64,000 nucleotides of DNA from Verrucomicrobiota bacterium (GTDB taxonomy: Bacteria; Verrucomicrobiota; Verrucomicrobiia; Limisphaerales; UBA9464). A model generated the notes under the pieces. That model was given only the letters and a program-made list of their open reading frames with translations. It searched no databases and was not told where the DNA came from. The translations under genes were made by a program, and so were the position numbers. Position 1 is the first letter of the stretch; the number at the start of each line of letters is the position of its first letter. The stretch spans positions 1 through 64,000 of the forward strand of contig CANIZL010000007.1 in the NCBI GenBank assembly GCA_947471985.1, read 5' to 3'. Positions 45,415 to 57,935 of this stretch are shown piece after piece.

Positions 45415-47343
45415 ATGCAGCCTCGCTGGTGGTCCTCCCTGATTGCTGCCATCGCCACGATGACCGGGCTCGCGGCCGCACCGGCTTCGAATCCGCCCTC
45501 GGCCCCGGGCAAGGCCCCAAGCAAGGTGGCGGCCACATCCGCCGCATCGACCAATCGGCTGGCCGAGCCGACGGCCCTGCTCAGTCTGCGGCCGTTGGAT
45601 CTCCTGTCCGCCTTTCCGCAGGTTCCGCGATTCGAACCCATCGCCTTTCCCGCCGCCTCGCCGGCCGGCCGCATCCAGCAATTGGCGCTGACGGAGGGCC
45701 GCTTATGGATTTCGATGCGTCCCCGCGGCGAAACCAATCTGGCCCCCAACGAAGGTCGGTTGTGGACGTTTTCCCCGGAACTGAATCAGATCGAAGCCGT
45801 GACCGGGGCCCTGTCGCGCGATGCCGTGCACGACCTCCGCGCGCGGACCGATGGTCTATGGGTGACGGTTGAAGGCGGCGTGGTGGTGATGGATCCGCAG
45901 ACCTTCGTCTTTGATCCCTTCAGCGCGCCGCAAGGAATCACCGCCCGCCAACTGGTGGGCTTCGCCGCCGCCGGCAAACGCCTCTTCACTCTTGGCGAAG
46001 CCGGCGCGCTTTTCGAACTGAAACCCGACGGGCGCAGCTGGCGACGCATCGATCCACCGGCGCCGGCGATCAATCCCCGCGAACCCATCCACTGGCAGCG
46101 CACGGCGGGATCCGCCGATTGGCTCCTGGCCCTCGGCAGCGCCGGTGGCGAGATGAGCTTTCGACAGGTGGATGCGCCCCAGTGGGGCCAACTCCGCGAG
46201 GAAGCGCTGACGATCATTCCGCGCGCCGAACCTCCGGTCTGGACGGCGGTGGCGGGCGATCAAGGCGGCGGATTCTGGCTGGGCAGCGATGCCGGTCTGC
46301 ATTTGTTGGTCGCCGAGACGGGCTCGATGGAACACCGTGTGGCGCCCGCCCGGATTACCATCCCCGGCGGTTGGGGCCGCACATTCGGTCCTCATTTCGG
46401 TCCGTCCGTGGTCTTGCAGGCAGAAATCCTCAGCCGCCAGACGGACGATGTCCGTCGACGCATGCGGGATCGCGTCCGGCTCGGACGGGTGGCCAAGGAA
46501 CTGCGTATTCCGCTCGATCCGATCACTCCGACGAGCCGGATCCCCGGCCCGGTGCGGGCGCTGGCCGTGGACGGCGCCTTCTTGTGGGTGGCCACCGCGG
46601 ACCCCTTGTCTCCGGAGCGCACTCGCGTCCTGCTGCTGCACGCCGCCAGTCGCAAATGGCTGGGCTGGTTTCTGGTCAGTCGCCCCGTGACCGCCCTCGC
46701 CGCCGACGTCTCCCATCTGTATCTGGGGCTCGATGTGGAAAACGTGCCCAACGGCGCCCCATTGCTGCGTTTGCCCAAGGCCGCGTACGTGACCGTGCCG
46801 GAAATCCGGCGCGTGGCCGACCGGGTCACCGCGGAGGAGCTGGGCCCGAAGCTGGCCGCACTCCCCGTCAAGGAACGCGCCGTGCACGCCTTTTTTGCCG
46901 GCGACCCGCGAACGGTGGTCGATCTGCTGGCCAACGCCCCGCACCCGGATGCCGAAAGTCTGTTCCTGCTCGCCTTCGCCCATGACCCGTTGGCACTGGA
47001 TCAGCCCAATCGCTACGAAGCTTACCTCGACGCCTTGGAAACCGGCTTTCCCGAAAGTCCCCTGGCCCAAGCCGTCAGCGGCCTCCGCCCGCCGCGGGTC
47101 ATGGCCACGCGGCTGGCGCCCACGGAAGTGTCGCCCAACCTCCCCGAAACCGCCCCCGCCCCGCCCCCCGCCGCGGATACGGCCGCCGGAATTCTGGCCC
47201 GCCGCGACCTCAATAAGGATGGGAAACTGAATCTGATCGAATTCCGCCTGTGGCGTGGGCCCAAAGCGGAAATAAAGGCCTACGACCGCGATGGCGATGG
47301 ACTGCTGAACCTCCAGGAAATCGAGGCTGTACTTCACCCCTAG
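45415..47343 (+). CDS. Secreted protein with propeller-like region and C-terminal EF-hand/dockerin-like calcium loops
   Basis: C-terminal DLNKDGKLNLIEF and DRDGDGLLNLQEI; repetitive LWTFSPELNQIEA-type strands. Confidence 0.65.
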   Translation: MQPRWWSSLIAAIATMTGLAAAPASNPPSAPGKAPSKVAATSAASTNRLAEPTALLSLRPLDLLSAFPQVPRFEPIAFPAASPAGRIQQLALTEGRLWISMRPRGETNLAPNEGRLWTFSPELNQIEAVTGALSRDAVHDLRARTDGLWVTVEGGVVVMDPQTFVFDPFSAPQGITARQLVGFAAAGKRLFTLGEAGALFELKPDGRSWRRIDPPAPAINPREPIHWQRTAGSADWLLALGSAGGEMSFRQVDAPQWGQLREEALTIIPRAEPPVWTAVAGDQGGGFWLGSDAGLHLLVAETGSMEHRVAPARITIPGGWGRTFGPHFGPSVVLQAEILSRQTDDVRRRMRDRVRLGRVAKELRIPLDPITPTSRIPGPVRALAVDGAFLWVATADPLSPERTRVLLLHAASRKWLGWFLVSRPVTALAADVSHLYLGLDVENVPNGAPLLRLPKAAYVTVPEIRRVADRVTAEELGPKLAALPVKERAVHAFFAGDPRTVVDLLANAPHPDAESLFLLAFAHDPLALDQPNRYEAYLDALETGFPESPLAQAVSGLRPPRVMATRLAPTEVSPNLPETAPAPPPAADTAAGILARRDLNKDGKLNLIEFRLWRGPKAEIKAYDRDGDGLLNLQEIEAVLHP

Positions 47344-47402
47344 CACCCAACGCGCCACGGCATCCCGCGGCTTCCTTTACCAACTCTTCCACTTCCACCC
47401 GC

Positions 47403-48296
47403 ATGTCGTCGCGTCGCCCGCCCACTCCCGCCACCGTGGCCCGGCGGCTGCTGACGGAATTGCCCGGTCCCCCGCAACTGGGACTGGAATTGGGCAGCGG
47501 CTTTGCGGCCGTCGCTGAGGCAATTGAACCGGAGCGCATTTGGAATTTCGCCGACCTGCCCGGGTTCCCACCGACGGGCGTCAGCGGACATGATGGACGC
47601 CTGGTGGTCGGCCGGTGGCACGGAGTGCGTGTGGCCGTCTTGTCGGGGCGGGCGCACTACTACGAGGGGTTTGATCTATCCGTGGTCACTTTCCCGATCC
47701 GCGTCCTCGCGGCCCTAGGGGTCTCCACAGTTCTGTTCACCAATGCAGCGGGCGGCATCCGCCGGGGCTTTCGACCCGGCGATTTCATGGCCTTCGCCGA
47801 TCACCTGAATTTCATTGGCACCAATCCCCTTCGGGGTCCGGAGTGGCCGGGCCGGAAGCGGTTTGTGGATCTCACCGCCGCGTACGACGCCGACCTGCGC
47901 CGACTCTTGGTCGCCGCCGCCCGACACCAGAAGATCCGACTGCATCAAGGCGTGTATCTGGCCGTCAGTGGTCCCAGCTACGAAACCCCGGCCGAAATCC
48001 GGGCCTTCCGTCTCTGGGGCGCGGATGCGGTCGGCATGAGCACGGCCCCGGGAACGATCGTCGCGCGGCAATGCGGATTGCGCGTCGCCGCGGTCAGTTG
48101 CGTGACCAATGTCGCGGCCGGCCTGGCACCCAACGCCCAAGGCATCGATCACGAAACCGACGTGATCGCTCCCGCCCAGGCGCGGGCCGCTGCGGCCACG
48201 GGGTTGATTGGGGAATTTATCCGGCGCTGGGCGGCACCGACGGCCCCGGCGCCGGCGGGGGCGGTCGCCACATCAGCCAAAGATTCGCGGCGATGA
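47403..48296 (+). CDS. punA: Purine nucleoside phosphorylase
   Basis: LGLELGSGFAAVAEAI, VLSGRAHYYEG, TNAAGGIRRGFRPGDFMAFADHLNF, YLAVSGPSYETPAEIRAFRLWGADAVGMSTAPGTIVARQCGLRVAAVSCVTNVAAG. Confidence 0.9.
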   Translation: MSSRRPPTPATVARRLLTELPGPPQLGLELGSGFAAVAEAIEPERIWNFADLPGFPPTGVSGHDGRLVVGRWHGVRVAVLSGRAHYYEGFDLSVVTFPIRVLAALGVSTVLFTNAAGGIRRGFRPGDFMAFADHLNFIGTNPLRGPEWPGRKRFVDLTAAYDADLRRLLVAAARHQKIRLHQGVYLAVSGPSYETPAEIRAFRLWGADAVGMSTAPGTIVARQCGLRVAAVSCVTNVAAGLAPNAQGIDHETDVIAPAQARAAAATGLIGEFIRRWAAPTAPAPAGAVATSAKDSRR

Positions 48297-49212
48297 TCAA
48301 TCCGCCGCCGGTGAGGCGATTCCATGGCAGGGTTTCGTTCGGGTACTCCAAGGCCGCCATCCCGGAAATAACACCCGGCACCCACAAGGCGACGAGGGTG
48401 GTAAAGACCGGTTCGGTGCAGTAAAGCAAACCCGCCTGGGTGGCCGACACCTTGGGCTGCCAGTGGTTGGACGCCGGAAAGGTCGCCAGCGTGCAGGGAA
48501 TGGCCAGCACCGCCAGCAGGCCAAGGGCCGCCGGCGATTGGTAGGCCTGCAGCAAGGGCGCCCAGCCCGGCCCCGGAGAACTGGCCCAGGCCATTGGCCA
48601 CGTCACCAACAGCATCACCGTAAACATCACGGCCGTGGTCCGCAGACTGTTGTTCGCCGCGAATTCCGGTCGCTCCAGCCACAGGATCTGCGCGGCAAAC
48701 AAGACTGAGCCGGCCAACGTCTCCCACTCCCCCCGACCGAAGTAAATGCCGGCATCGGCACCGGACTGCCACCCCAGCAGGGCGGCACCGATCACCGTCA
48801 GGACACACGCGCCCACCACCGATACCGCCGGCATCCGTCGATGGGTGAGCCCCACCCAGAGCGGGATGAGCACGACATAACCCTGGGTAAGAAATGCCGA
48901 AGTAGAGGCCAGGGTGTAGGCCATGCCATCCATTTGCAGCACCAAGGCGATCCCCCCGAAGAGACCGATTCCCCCGCCCTGCAGGATTTCCCGGCGGGTG
49001 AGCCGAAACCAATCGCGTCCCACCCAAAGTCCCAGCGCGGCGGCGGCGATGGTAAAGCGGATGGCGGTGCAGAGGCTCGCAAAAAAGACGCTGCTGCCCC
49101 CGGGCACCGCCCGCAGTCCGAGCTGGGCCAGCGCCTTCATGATCGGAAAACTGAAAGCCCAAAGGCTACAGGCACCGATCAGAACGAGGGAAGCACGAGC
49201 GGCAGGCGACAC
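48217..49212 (-). CDS. EamA/DMT-family transporter
   Basis: Ten hydrophobic segments; [60 protein letters not shown]. Confidence 0.88.
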   Translation of the reverse strand: MSPAARASLVLIGACSLWAFSFPIMKALAQLGLRAVPGGSSVFFASLCTAIRFTIAAAALGLWVGRDWFRLTRREILQGGGIGLFGGIALVLQMDGMAYTLASTSAFLTQGYVVLIPLWVGLTHRRMPAVSVVGACVLTVIGAALLGWQSGADAGIYFGRGEWETLAGSVLFAAQILWLERPEFAANNSLRTTAVMFTVMLLVTWPMAWASSPGPGWAPLLQAYQSPAALGLLAVLAIPCTLATFPASNHWQPKVSATQAGLLYCTEPVFTTLVALWVPGVISGMAALEYPNETLPWNRLTGGGLIIAANLWLMWRPPPPAPGPSVPPSAG

Positions 49213-49340
49213 TCGTCCACCGTGGCAGATCGGCCCTCCCCTCGCAGCTGGAAACCCGGGGATTCACGCGACGTCACCAACAACTGTTTGACAGATTGCT
49301 GTTCGTGAGGCACCAAACAGTAGTCAAACGCGAAAAATCT

Positions 49341-51394
<2,054 letters not shown>

Positions 51395-51402
51395 AGCGCG
51401 CC

Positions 51403-51424
51403 GGGCGGACCTTTCGGTCCGCCC
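51403..51424. terminator. Hairpin GGGCGGACC-TTTC-GGTCCGCCC between convergent tgt and prc-like genes
   Basis: Perfect 9-bp stem with tetraloop; no T-tract. Confidence 0.5.
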
Positions 51425-51467
51425 CTCCGGCAGCCACCAACAGCGGCCCTGCCGGCGGGCCAACGGC

Positions 51468-53939
51468 TCAGGGCCGGAGGGCGGTGTCCTTCTTGCGGTT
51501 GGCGAGCAGTTCCAAGTAGTCCAACAGGATCCGCTCGGCCTCCCGCAACGTGATGTCCGGCATGGCTCCCGGGCCACGAACCACCGGGGCGGCCTCTTCG
51601 TCGTCTTCGTTGTCCGCCGTGATGGTCTCATCCGCCGCGGGTTCGTCCGTGCTCTTCACGGACGCCACCACATTGGTGAATTGCACCGGCGCCGGGAGGC
51701 CCTCGCGATCCGCCAATTTCACGGTCAAATCCCAAGTCTTCGGCTCTACCGCCGGATGAACTTTCAGCTCTTTCTTGCGGCCCTTCTGGCGATTTTGGTC
51801 GTCCGTCCGCTCCTTCTGGCGCTCAGCCAGATTCAAGGAGATGGTCTTTTCCGCCTGCTGCTTCTGGAACCGGGCCACATCTTCCCGCACCCAATCCCAG
51901 TACTTGCCCGCACCGATCCGCGTTCCGGACTTTTCCTTCAGGGCCGGCAAATACGAGGCCACGCGGTCCACCCGATCAAAGCGGGCGCTGGGAATGGTAT
52001 CCCACGGCAACGCATTCGTGAGCGAAGCCTCACCCGTTTCCAAGTGGCTGTTGATGCCCGGTAGAACGATGTCCGGAATCACCCCTTTGAGCTGCGTGCT
52101 GGAACCGCTGGGCCGATAGAATTTCCGAATCGTCACCTTCACCGCACCGGCGCTGGAATCCTCCGCCGCCAGAAAACCGCCCAATTCCTGAACGGTCTGC
52201 ACCGTCCCCTTGCCGTGCGTGGAGCTATCGCCCACCAGCAAGGCCCGGCCGTAGTCCTGCAAGGCCCCGGCCACGATCTCCGATGCACTCGCGCTGAATC
52301 GGCTGGTCAGGACCACCAGGGGACCGTCGTACTGGATCGTATCGTCCGTGTCCGAATCCTGCTTCACCGCCCCGTTGTAGTTCTTCACTTGGACCACCGG
52401 TCCTTCCTTGATGAACAGGCCGGTCAAGCGGACGGATTCCTCCAGCGATCCGCCGCCGTTGCGACGCAAATCCAAGACGATCCCTTGAGCGCCTTCCGCG
52501 AGCAATTTCTTCAACAACTTGGAGACGTCACCCGTGGTCGATTTGGGAGTCGTCGCCCGACCGCTCGCCCCCACCGGGAAAGTGGTGTAAAAGGAGGGCA
52601 AATCGATGACGCCCAAGCGCACAAGTTTGCCTTCCGGAGTCGTCAACTCCACCAATTGCGCCTTCGCTTCCGAGTCCTCCAGCTTCACTTCGTCGCGCAC
52701 CAAAACGACCTGCTTTCGCACGGAAGGATCCGTGTTGGCGGGCCAGACGGTGAGGTGAACCTTGGAGCCCTTGGGACCGCGGATCATGTCGACCACCTTG
52801 CTCAGCTTCTCATCGACGACATTCACCGGGGGTTCCCCGTCCTGCGCCACGGCCACGATGCGATCATTGGTCTTGATCAACCCGCTCTTCTGCACCGGAC
52901 TGTTGGTCACGATGTTGAAGATGGTGGTATAGCCATCGCGGTCCTGCAGCGTCGCCCCGATGCCGAACAGGGCGAGGTTCATCTGGATGGCGAAGTTATC
53001 GAGCTCCTTCTTGCCGAAATAATCCGAGTGCGGATCAAAGGCATGACCGACGGCATCCAGGAACATCTGGAGCACTTCATCGGAGTCGTACTGTTTAAGA
53101 TACCGCAGGGTGCGGTTGTAGCGACGGGTGAGATTCGTGCGGATCTCTTCGGTCCGTTCGCGCTGAAGCCGGGCTTCGATTGCCGCCACCGCCTTCGCAG
53201 ATTCCCCTTCCGCGGTCGCCATCTTGGCCAGATCACGGGCCTTTTCCAGGCTCATCTTGTTGGTCAGCAACGTGGGGAGATCGGCCAGGCGATTGGAACG
53301 GAAGGCCTCCGCCACGACGCGCAGCGTGGGCTTGATGTCGGGATCCGCCAAGCGCTCGTTGAGATACTCGGAACGAAGCCGTTCCCGCCACAGGATCCGG
53401 GCTTCGGCCAGGTCCTTCGGACGCGGCGATTCCTTGCGCAACAGCGTCACGCGCTCCGGGCCGTTGAACTCGAAGGCATCCGACTTCAGCAGCTCATTGA
53501 CGTAGGCGTAGTTCTGATCGTAGCGGGCCAGCCAGCGATTGAAGATGTCGTACACGGGGCGCACATCCCGCTGCCCCAGCACCTTGTCATCAATGGCATT
53601 CCGAAAAGGCAGAAATTCCTGATAATCCGAATCCAGAAAATACACCCGCTGCGGGTCCATGGAGTCCAGATACCGGTCAAACGACTTTTCGCTCAGCCCG
53701 TCCTTGAAGCGTTCGCGGGCGAAGTGGTAGTTTTCGAAGGCCTTGATCGCAATCTGGGCGATCCGGCCGGACTTGTCCGTCGGCTGGATCGTCAACGTGC
53801 TGGTGTACTTTGCAATATCGTACCCCGGCGTGTTGGTGTTGCTGTTGGCGTTGGATTGGGCGCAAAAACAGCCGTTCGTCCCGGTCAAAAACAGGGTGGC
53901 CGCGACGAGCGCACGGAAAATCATGGCGGAACTATGCAT
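51468..53939 (-). CDS. prc: Carboxy-terminal processing protease (S41, Prc/Tsp-like) with PDZ domain
   Basis: GIVLDLRRNGGGSLEESVRLTGLFI; SRFSASASEIVAGALQDYGRALLVGDSSTHGKGTVQ; FDPHSDYFGKKELDNF; PDZ region. Confidence 0.92.
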   Translation of the reverse strand: MHSSAMIFRALVAATLFLTGTNGCFCAQSNANSNTNTPGYDIAKYTSTLTIQPTDKSGRIAQIAIKAFENYHFARERFKDGLSEKSFDRYLDSMDPQRVYFLDSDYQEFLPFRNAIDDKVLGQRDVRPVYDIFNRWLARYDQNYAYVNELLKSDAFEFNGPERVTLLRKESPRPKDLAEARILWRERLRSEYLNERLADPDIKPTLRVVAEAFRSNRLADLPTLLTNKMSLEKARDLAKMATAEGESAKAVAAIEARLQRERTEEIRTNLTRRYNRTLRYLKQYDSDEVLQMFLDAVGHAFDPHSDYFGKKELDNFAIQMNLALFGIGATLQDRDGYTTIFNIVTNSPVQKSGLIKTNDRIVAVAQDGEPPVNVVDEKLSKVVDMIRGPKGSKVHLTVWPANTDPSVRKQVVLVRDEVKLEDSEAKAQLVELTTPEGKLVRLGVIDLPSFYTTFPVGASGRATTPKSTTGDVSKLLKKLLAEGAQGIVLDLRRNGGGSLEESVRLTGLFIKEGPVVQVKNYNGAVKQDSDTDDTIQYDGPLVVLTSRFSASASEIVAGALQDYGRALLVGDSSTHGKGTVQTVQELGGFLAAEDSSAGAVKVTIRKFYRPSGSSTQLKGVIPDIVLPGINSHLETGEASLTNALPWDTIPSARFDRVDRVASYLPALKEKSGTRIGAGKYWDWVREDVARFQKQQAEKTISLNLAERQKERTDDQNRQKGRKKELKVHPAVEPKTWDLTVKLADREGLPAPVQFTNVVASVKSTDEPAADETITADNEDDEEAAPVVRGPGAMPDITLREAERILLDYLELLANRKKDTALRP

Positions 53940-54036
53940 TCATTTTCGGGAGCTGCCAAACTCCGATTGGAGTCGACGCGCCACCTGCGGAGTAGGACCC
54001 AATCCCGGTCAAAACGTTGCGAATTAGTTTGAGAGC

Positions 54037-54630
54037 TTGCGCCCGGGGGGCCTCGACGGCTTTGGTCCCGGAGTGGCCACCGAATTGCCCATCATCGATC
54101 GCGTCAGTGACGAATACTTCATGGGCGAAGCCCTGCGCCAGGCCGCCCGCGCCTACGCCCATGACGAAGTGCCCGTGGGGTGCGTCATTGTCCGCCAAAA
54201 TCGCATCATCGCCCGGGCCGCCAACCAGGTGGAACTGCTGAAGGACGCCACCGCCCACGCCGAGATGCTGGCCATTTCCCAGGCGCAGGTCGCCGCCGGG
54301 GACTGGCGGCTCACCGATTGCACACTGTACGTCACAAAGGAGCCCTGCCCCATGTGCGCCGGGGCGATCGTCCATGTCCGGTGCGCACGCGTGGTTTTCG
54401 GCGCCCCGGACCTCAAGGGCGGGGCCGCGGGCGGAGCGATGAACGTCCTCCAGTTCCCCACCCTGAATCATCGGGCGGAAATCACTGCCGGCGTGCGCGA
54501 GGATGAATGCCGGCACCTGCTGAAATCGTTCTTCCAGGAGCGCCGACTGGCCGCTGCGACCGGCACCGCTGCGTCCGACCTCATTGACGCCACTCGCTCT
54601 GGCGAAAAACCCGGGCCCGAAAGCGAATAG
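54037..54630 (+). CDS. tadA: tRNA-specific adenosine deaminase (TadA-like)
   Basis: HAEMLAISQAQ, LYVTKEPCPMCAGAIVHVRCARVVFGAPDLKGGAAGG. Confidence 0.88.
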   Translation: MRPGGLDGFGPGVATELPIIDRVSDEYFMGEALRQAARAYAHDEVPVGCVIVRQNRIIARAANQVELLKDATAHAEMLAISQAQVAAGDWRLTDCTLYVTKEPCPMCAGAIVHVRCARVVFGAPDLKGGAAGGAMNVLQFPTLNHRAEITAGVREDECRHLLKSFFQERRLAAATGTAASDLIDATRSGEKPGPESE

Positions 54631-54634
54631 GACT

Positions 54635-55153
54635 TTACCGCACCGGCACGGGTTGCGGTGCGGGCGACGTCTGCAGACAACTCCATTCGTTCCGTCCGTC
54701 CGGATGAATGTGGCAATGCGCCGCAAAGAAGCCGCCGCGGTGTCGCCAGAAGAGGGGCCAGATCTGCTCCCGATCCGTCGCCGGTAGCGCCAGTCCAGAC
54801 AGATCGTCCCGCCGCCAGAACCCAAAACGTCCCTCCCGGTGCGGTGGGGGTGTCTGATTCAACCGCGGCCGGACCTCCAACAGAAACATCAGCCAATGCG
54901 CCTGACCGGCGTAGCCATGTTCGCTCACCAAGCCCGTCAGCTGAAACTCGCCCGCCGGCACCCGCCAGCCCAGCTCCTCCTCCAACTCCCGGGCGGCACA
55001 GGCGTGGGGCGATTCACCGGTCTCGGTCTTCAGCTTGCCCCCGGGCGGGCTCCACAGACCCCGATTCGGTTCCTGCGCCCGTTCCAGCAGCAACACCTCG
55101 TCGCGGTCATTAAAGACATAGAGCAACGTCGCAATCTTGTACGGCAAAGGCAT
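54635..55153 (-). CDS. NUDIX hydrolase
   Basis: GGKLKTETGESPHACAARELEEELGW matches the Nudix box GX5EX7REUXEEXGU. Confidence 0.92.
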   Translation of the reverse strand: MPLPYKIATLLYVFNDRDEVLLLERAQEPNRGLWSPPGGKLKTETGESPHACAARELEEELGWRVPAGEFQLTGLVSEHGYAGQAHWLMFLLEVRPRLNQTPPPHREGRFGFWRRDDLSGLALPATDREQIWPLFWRHRGGFFAAHCHIHPDGRNEWSCLQTSPAPQPVPVR

Positions 55154-55208
55154 CGTGGGTGGGAACTTGGTTTTGCCACCCCGCCGCGTCACCAAAAGTT
55201 CAGCGCGC

Positions 55209-57935
55209 TCAAGGAACCCGCTGGCGAAAAAACCGCCGCACTCCCGCCGGATTCACGATCAACCCGTCGGGAACGGGAAAGGCATCCGCCGCCACGGGCG
55301 TCCATTGGACCAAATCTTCCGAACTCTCGTAGAACGACTCCGTCCCCGTGGAAGCCGGCACCAACAGCACCCGCCGATCCGCCGTCACCTCGTACCGCAG
55401 CAATCCCATATTTTGTCCCGTGGGCCCGGTGCTTTGGGTCGCGAGGGATACCTGAAAATCCCGGGTGGCCCCATTTCCGTCGCTATCGATGGCCGAAACC
55501 GTGACAACCACCACCCCGGCGTCGCTCGTTTTGCGGGACACGGTTACTACGAGGCTGGGCACCCCATCCGCCGTCCGGGTTCCGGCGACGACGTCCAGGA
55601 GATCCGGGCGATCCAGACGCACCTGGATCTGCACCAACCGAGCCGGTGTGCGATTATCCCCAAAGTAGATGCTCGCCTCCACGGCAGAATTGGTGCCCAT
55701 GGCGAGATTCGCCAGGGGCAGGATTACCGGCGGCTCGACCAACGCCAGGTCCGGGCTGAGGTACACCGTCTCTTCCGGCGCGAAGCCACTGCCGGCCAGC
55801 GAGGCATCCACCGCCTGCACCGACCAATAGACTCGATCCACTCCCGCCAGACGTTCTTTCGGGGGCGTGAGGATCAGGCTGGTATTGAATCCGGCATTCC
55901 CGGGTTGCCAGGCCAAACGCCGACCGGTATCGGGATCGGCCATCACCGACATAATATCGCCCCGCCCCGGGGCCGTGCCGATGCGAACTTCATACGTTAA
56001 TGCCCCTGTCTGATTGCCGTCCCGAGACGCTTGCCAATCCAACCAGAGTTGCTCGCCGTCAAAAGTTCCCCGTAAACGGGTCGGCGCACGCGGCAACGTA
56101 TTAACCCCCGCCGCCCGGTTCGTGAAGGCCAGGGTGGTGCCGACCGTGCGGGACATCAGTGCATCCAGAGATCCGTCGCCATTCAGATCCGCCACACTGA
56201 GCCACCCCTGCCCCACGGGGTCCGGCAGTCCGTACGATCCCTCCCCGAAGACTCCCCCGCCGCGATTTTTCAGAAAACTGGTTTGGATACGTAGCTTGGC
56301 ATTGCCCCCCGGCTGCCCCTGCACCGTTTGATCGTGACACAGAAGATCAGCCCAGCCGTCTCCATCAAAATCCCCGGCGACCACCGCCGCTCGCACGGCG
56401 GTATTTGCGTTCGAATTATCAGGGCCAATGCTGCGCTGCTGGATCAATTCAAACTGGCCGTCGCCCCGGTTCAAATACACCCCCAGCATGGGACGGCTCA
56501 GAATCGTATAGGTTAACCAAACATCGAGTCGTCCGTCCCCGTCAAAATCCGCGCTGCCCGCCTGGCCGCCCACGGCATTGGCGACGGCGGGCGCATCTCC
56601 GATGCGAAACGGCATGCTCCACGGCTCAAAACCGCCCCGACCGGTGTTGCGCAAAACCTGAGCGCCCCCTGCGCGATCACTCAGCACGGCACCGCTCCGC
56701 CAGGCCAAAAGATCCGGCCACCCGTCACCGTCAAAATCTCCCGCACTGATCTGCGCCAGCACGCTGCTCACTCGGATCTCGTGGCGTCGAAATTCCCGTC
56801 CCTCCCCCCGGTTCTCATAAAACCGGAGCAAACCGATATTGGTGTCAACAATCATCAAATCCGGATCGCCATCCCGGTCAAAATCGGCCACGGCAAACGA
56901 AGTTGTTAAAGTCAGATTGGTGATACTGGACTGCAATCGGAATCGATTCGACGTGGCGGTGCAGTCGTTAATCCACACCTGTACTACCCGTCTGGCCAGA
57001 CCCACCAGCACCAGATCCGGTCGCCCGTCCCCGTTGAAATCGGCCACCGCCGCCTGGGCGTCGCGGTCCACGGCAGCTACCGTGTCGGTGCCATTATCAT
57101 AGTATGTGGGCTCCGACATTCCCAAGCGGGGAGTCCACGTCATAAAACGGGAAGTCCCGCCGAAATCTGCGGTCACCGAAGGTCCCGACCCGACGGATGA
57201 TAAGGAACCGGAGCCGCCGGCGAACAGCGCTGGTCGCTGGGTAAAAACAAAGGACTGCACCGACGTCGGCGCTCCCGCATTTGTGGAAGGGGACACCGCC
57301 ACCTGCAACGTGGTGGATCCCACCCGACCCACTGTCGCCCGAAGGCTCAGATAATTGGTCACCCCCACCTCCACGCGCATGCCGGCCGGATCCACCAGAC
57401 CCGGGTTCGAAGAAGAAAACCTATAGCTATAGGCCGGGGTACCGACCTGATCGGGATCACGGATCGGCAGGGCTATGAGTGGGATTACTTCACCCAAGGT
57501 AGCCGACAAATCCGCGATCGGCCCCAAAATGGGGGGATCATTGACCGCCAGCACCGTGAACGCCATCCGGCTCGTCGCGAGCCCCCGAGTCCCATCCGAC
57601 AAGGTCAGACTGAGAGTTGAGGTCCCGGAGCTATTCTCGACGGGCACGAGTCGGAGCGTCCAATTGGTGCCGCCACCCTCCACGGAAATGCCATTGGCCG
57701 TCAGCACCTGAGCATTGCCAGTGGCGACCTCCAGATTGAAACCCGCGACATTGGTTTCCGTCGTATAGATCGCGATGGGCACCGGCCCTACCGGCATATC
57801 CTCCTGGGTGATCAACGGGAAAAGCTTCGCAAATGTCGTGGTGGCACCCCGGACCACCGGTCCCAGTCCGACGAATAAAAGCAGACTACACCAAAGCGGT
57901 GCACGGCGAACGAGCTGAGCAAATTTCAGGTTCAT
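55209..57935 (-). CDS. Secreted VCBS/FG-GAP-repeat protein
   Basis: Repeated ADFDRDGDPDLMIVD, GDFDGDGWPDLLAW, ADFDGDGRLDVWLT, ADLNGDGSLDALM; signal peptide. Confidence 0.9.
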   Translation of the reverse strand: MNLKFAQLVRRAPLWCSLLLFVGLGPVVRGATTTFAKLFPLITQEDMPVGPVPIAIYTTETNVAGFNLEVATGNAQVLTANGISVEGGGTNWTLRLVPVENSSGTSTLSLTLSDGTRGLATSRMAFTVLAVNDPPILGPIADLSATLGEVIPLIALPIRDPDQVGTPAYSYRFSSSNPGLVDPAGMRVEVGVTNYLSLRATVGRVGSTTLQVAVSPSTNAGAPTSVQSFVFTQRPALFAGGSGSLSSVGSGPSVTADFGGTSRFMTWTPRLGMSEPTYYDNGTDTVAAVDRDAQAAVADFNGDGRPDLVLVGLARRVVQVWINDCTATSNRFRLQSSITNLTLTTSFAVADFDRDGDPDLMIVDTNIGLLRFYENRGEGREFRRHEIRVSSVLAQISAGDFDGDGWPDLLAWRSGAVLSDRAGGAQVLRNTGRGGFEPWSMPFRIGDAPAVANAVGGQAGSADFDGDGRLDVWLTYTILSRPMLGVYLNRGDGQFELIQQRSIGPDNSNANTAVRAAVVAGDFDGDGWADLLCHDQTVQGQPGGNAKLRIQTSFLKNRGGGVFGEGSYGLPDPVGQGWLSVADLNGDGSLDALMSRTVGTTLAFTNRAAGVNTLPRAPTRLRGTFDGEQLWLDWQASRDGNQTGALTYEVRIGTAPGRGDIMSVMADPDTGRRLAWQPGNAGFNTSLILTPPKERLAGVDRVYWSVQAVDASLAGSGFAPEETVYLSPDLALVEPPVILPLANLAMGTNSAVEASIYFGDNRTPARLVQIQVRLDRPDLLDVVAGTRTADGVPSLVVTVSRKTSDAGVVVVTVSAIDSDGNGATRDFQVSLATQSTGPTGQNMGLLRYEVTADRRVLLVPASTGTESFYESSEDLVQWTPVAADAFPVPDGLIVNPAGVRRFFRQRVP

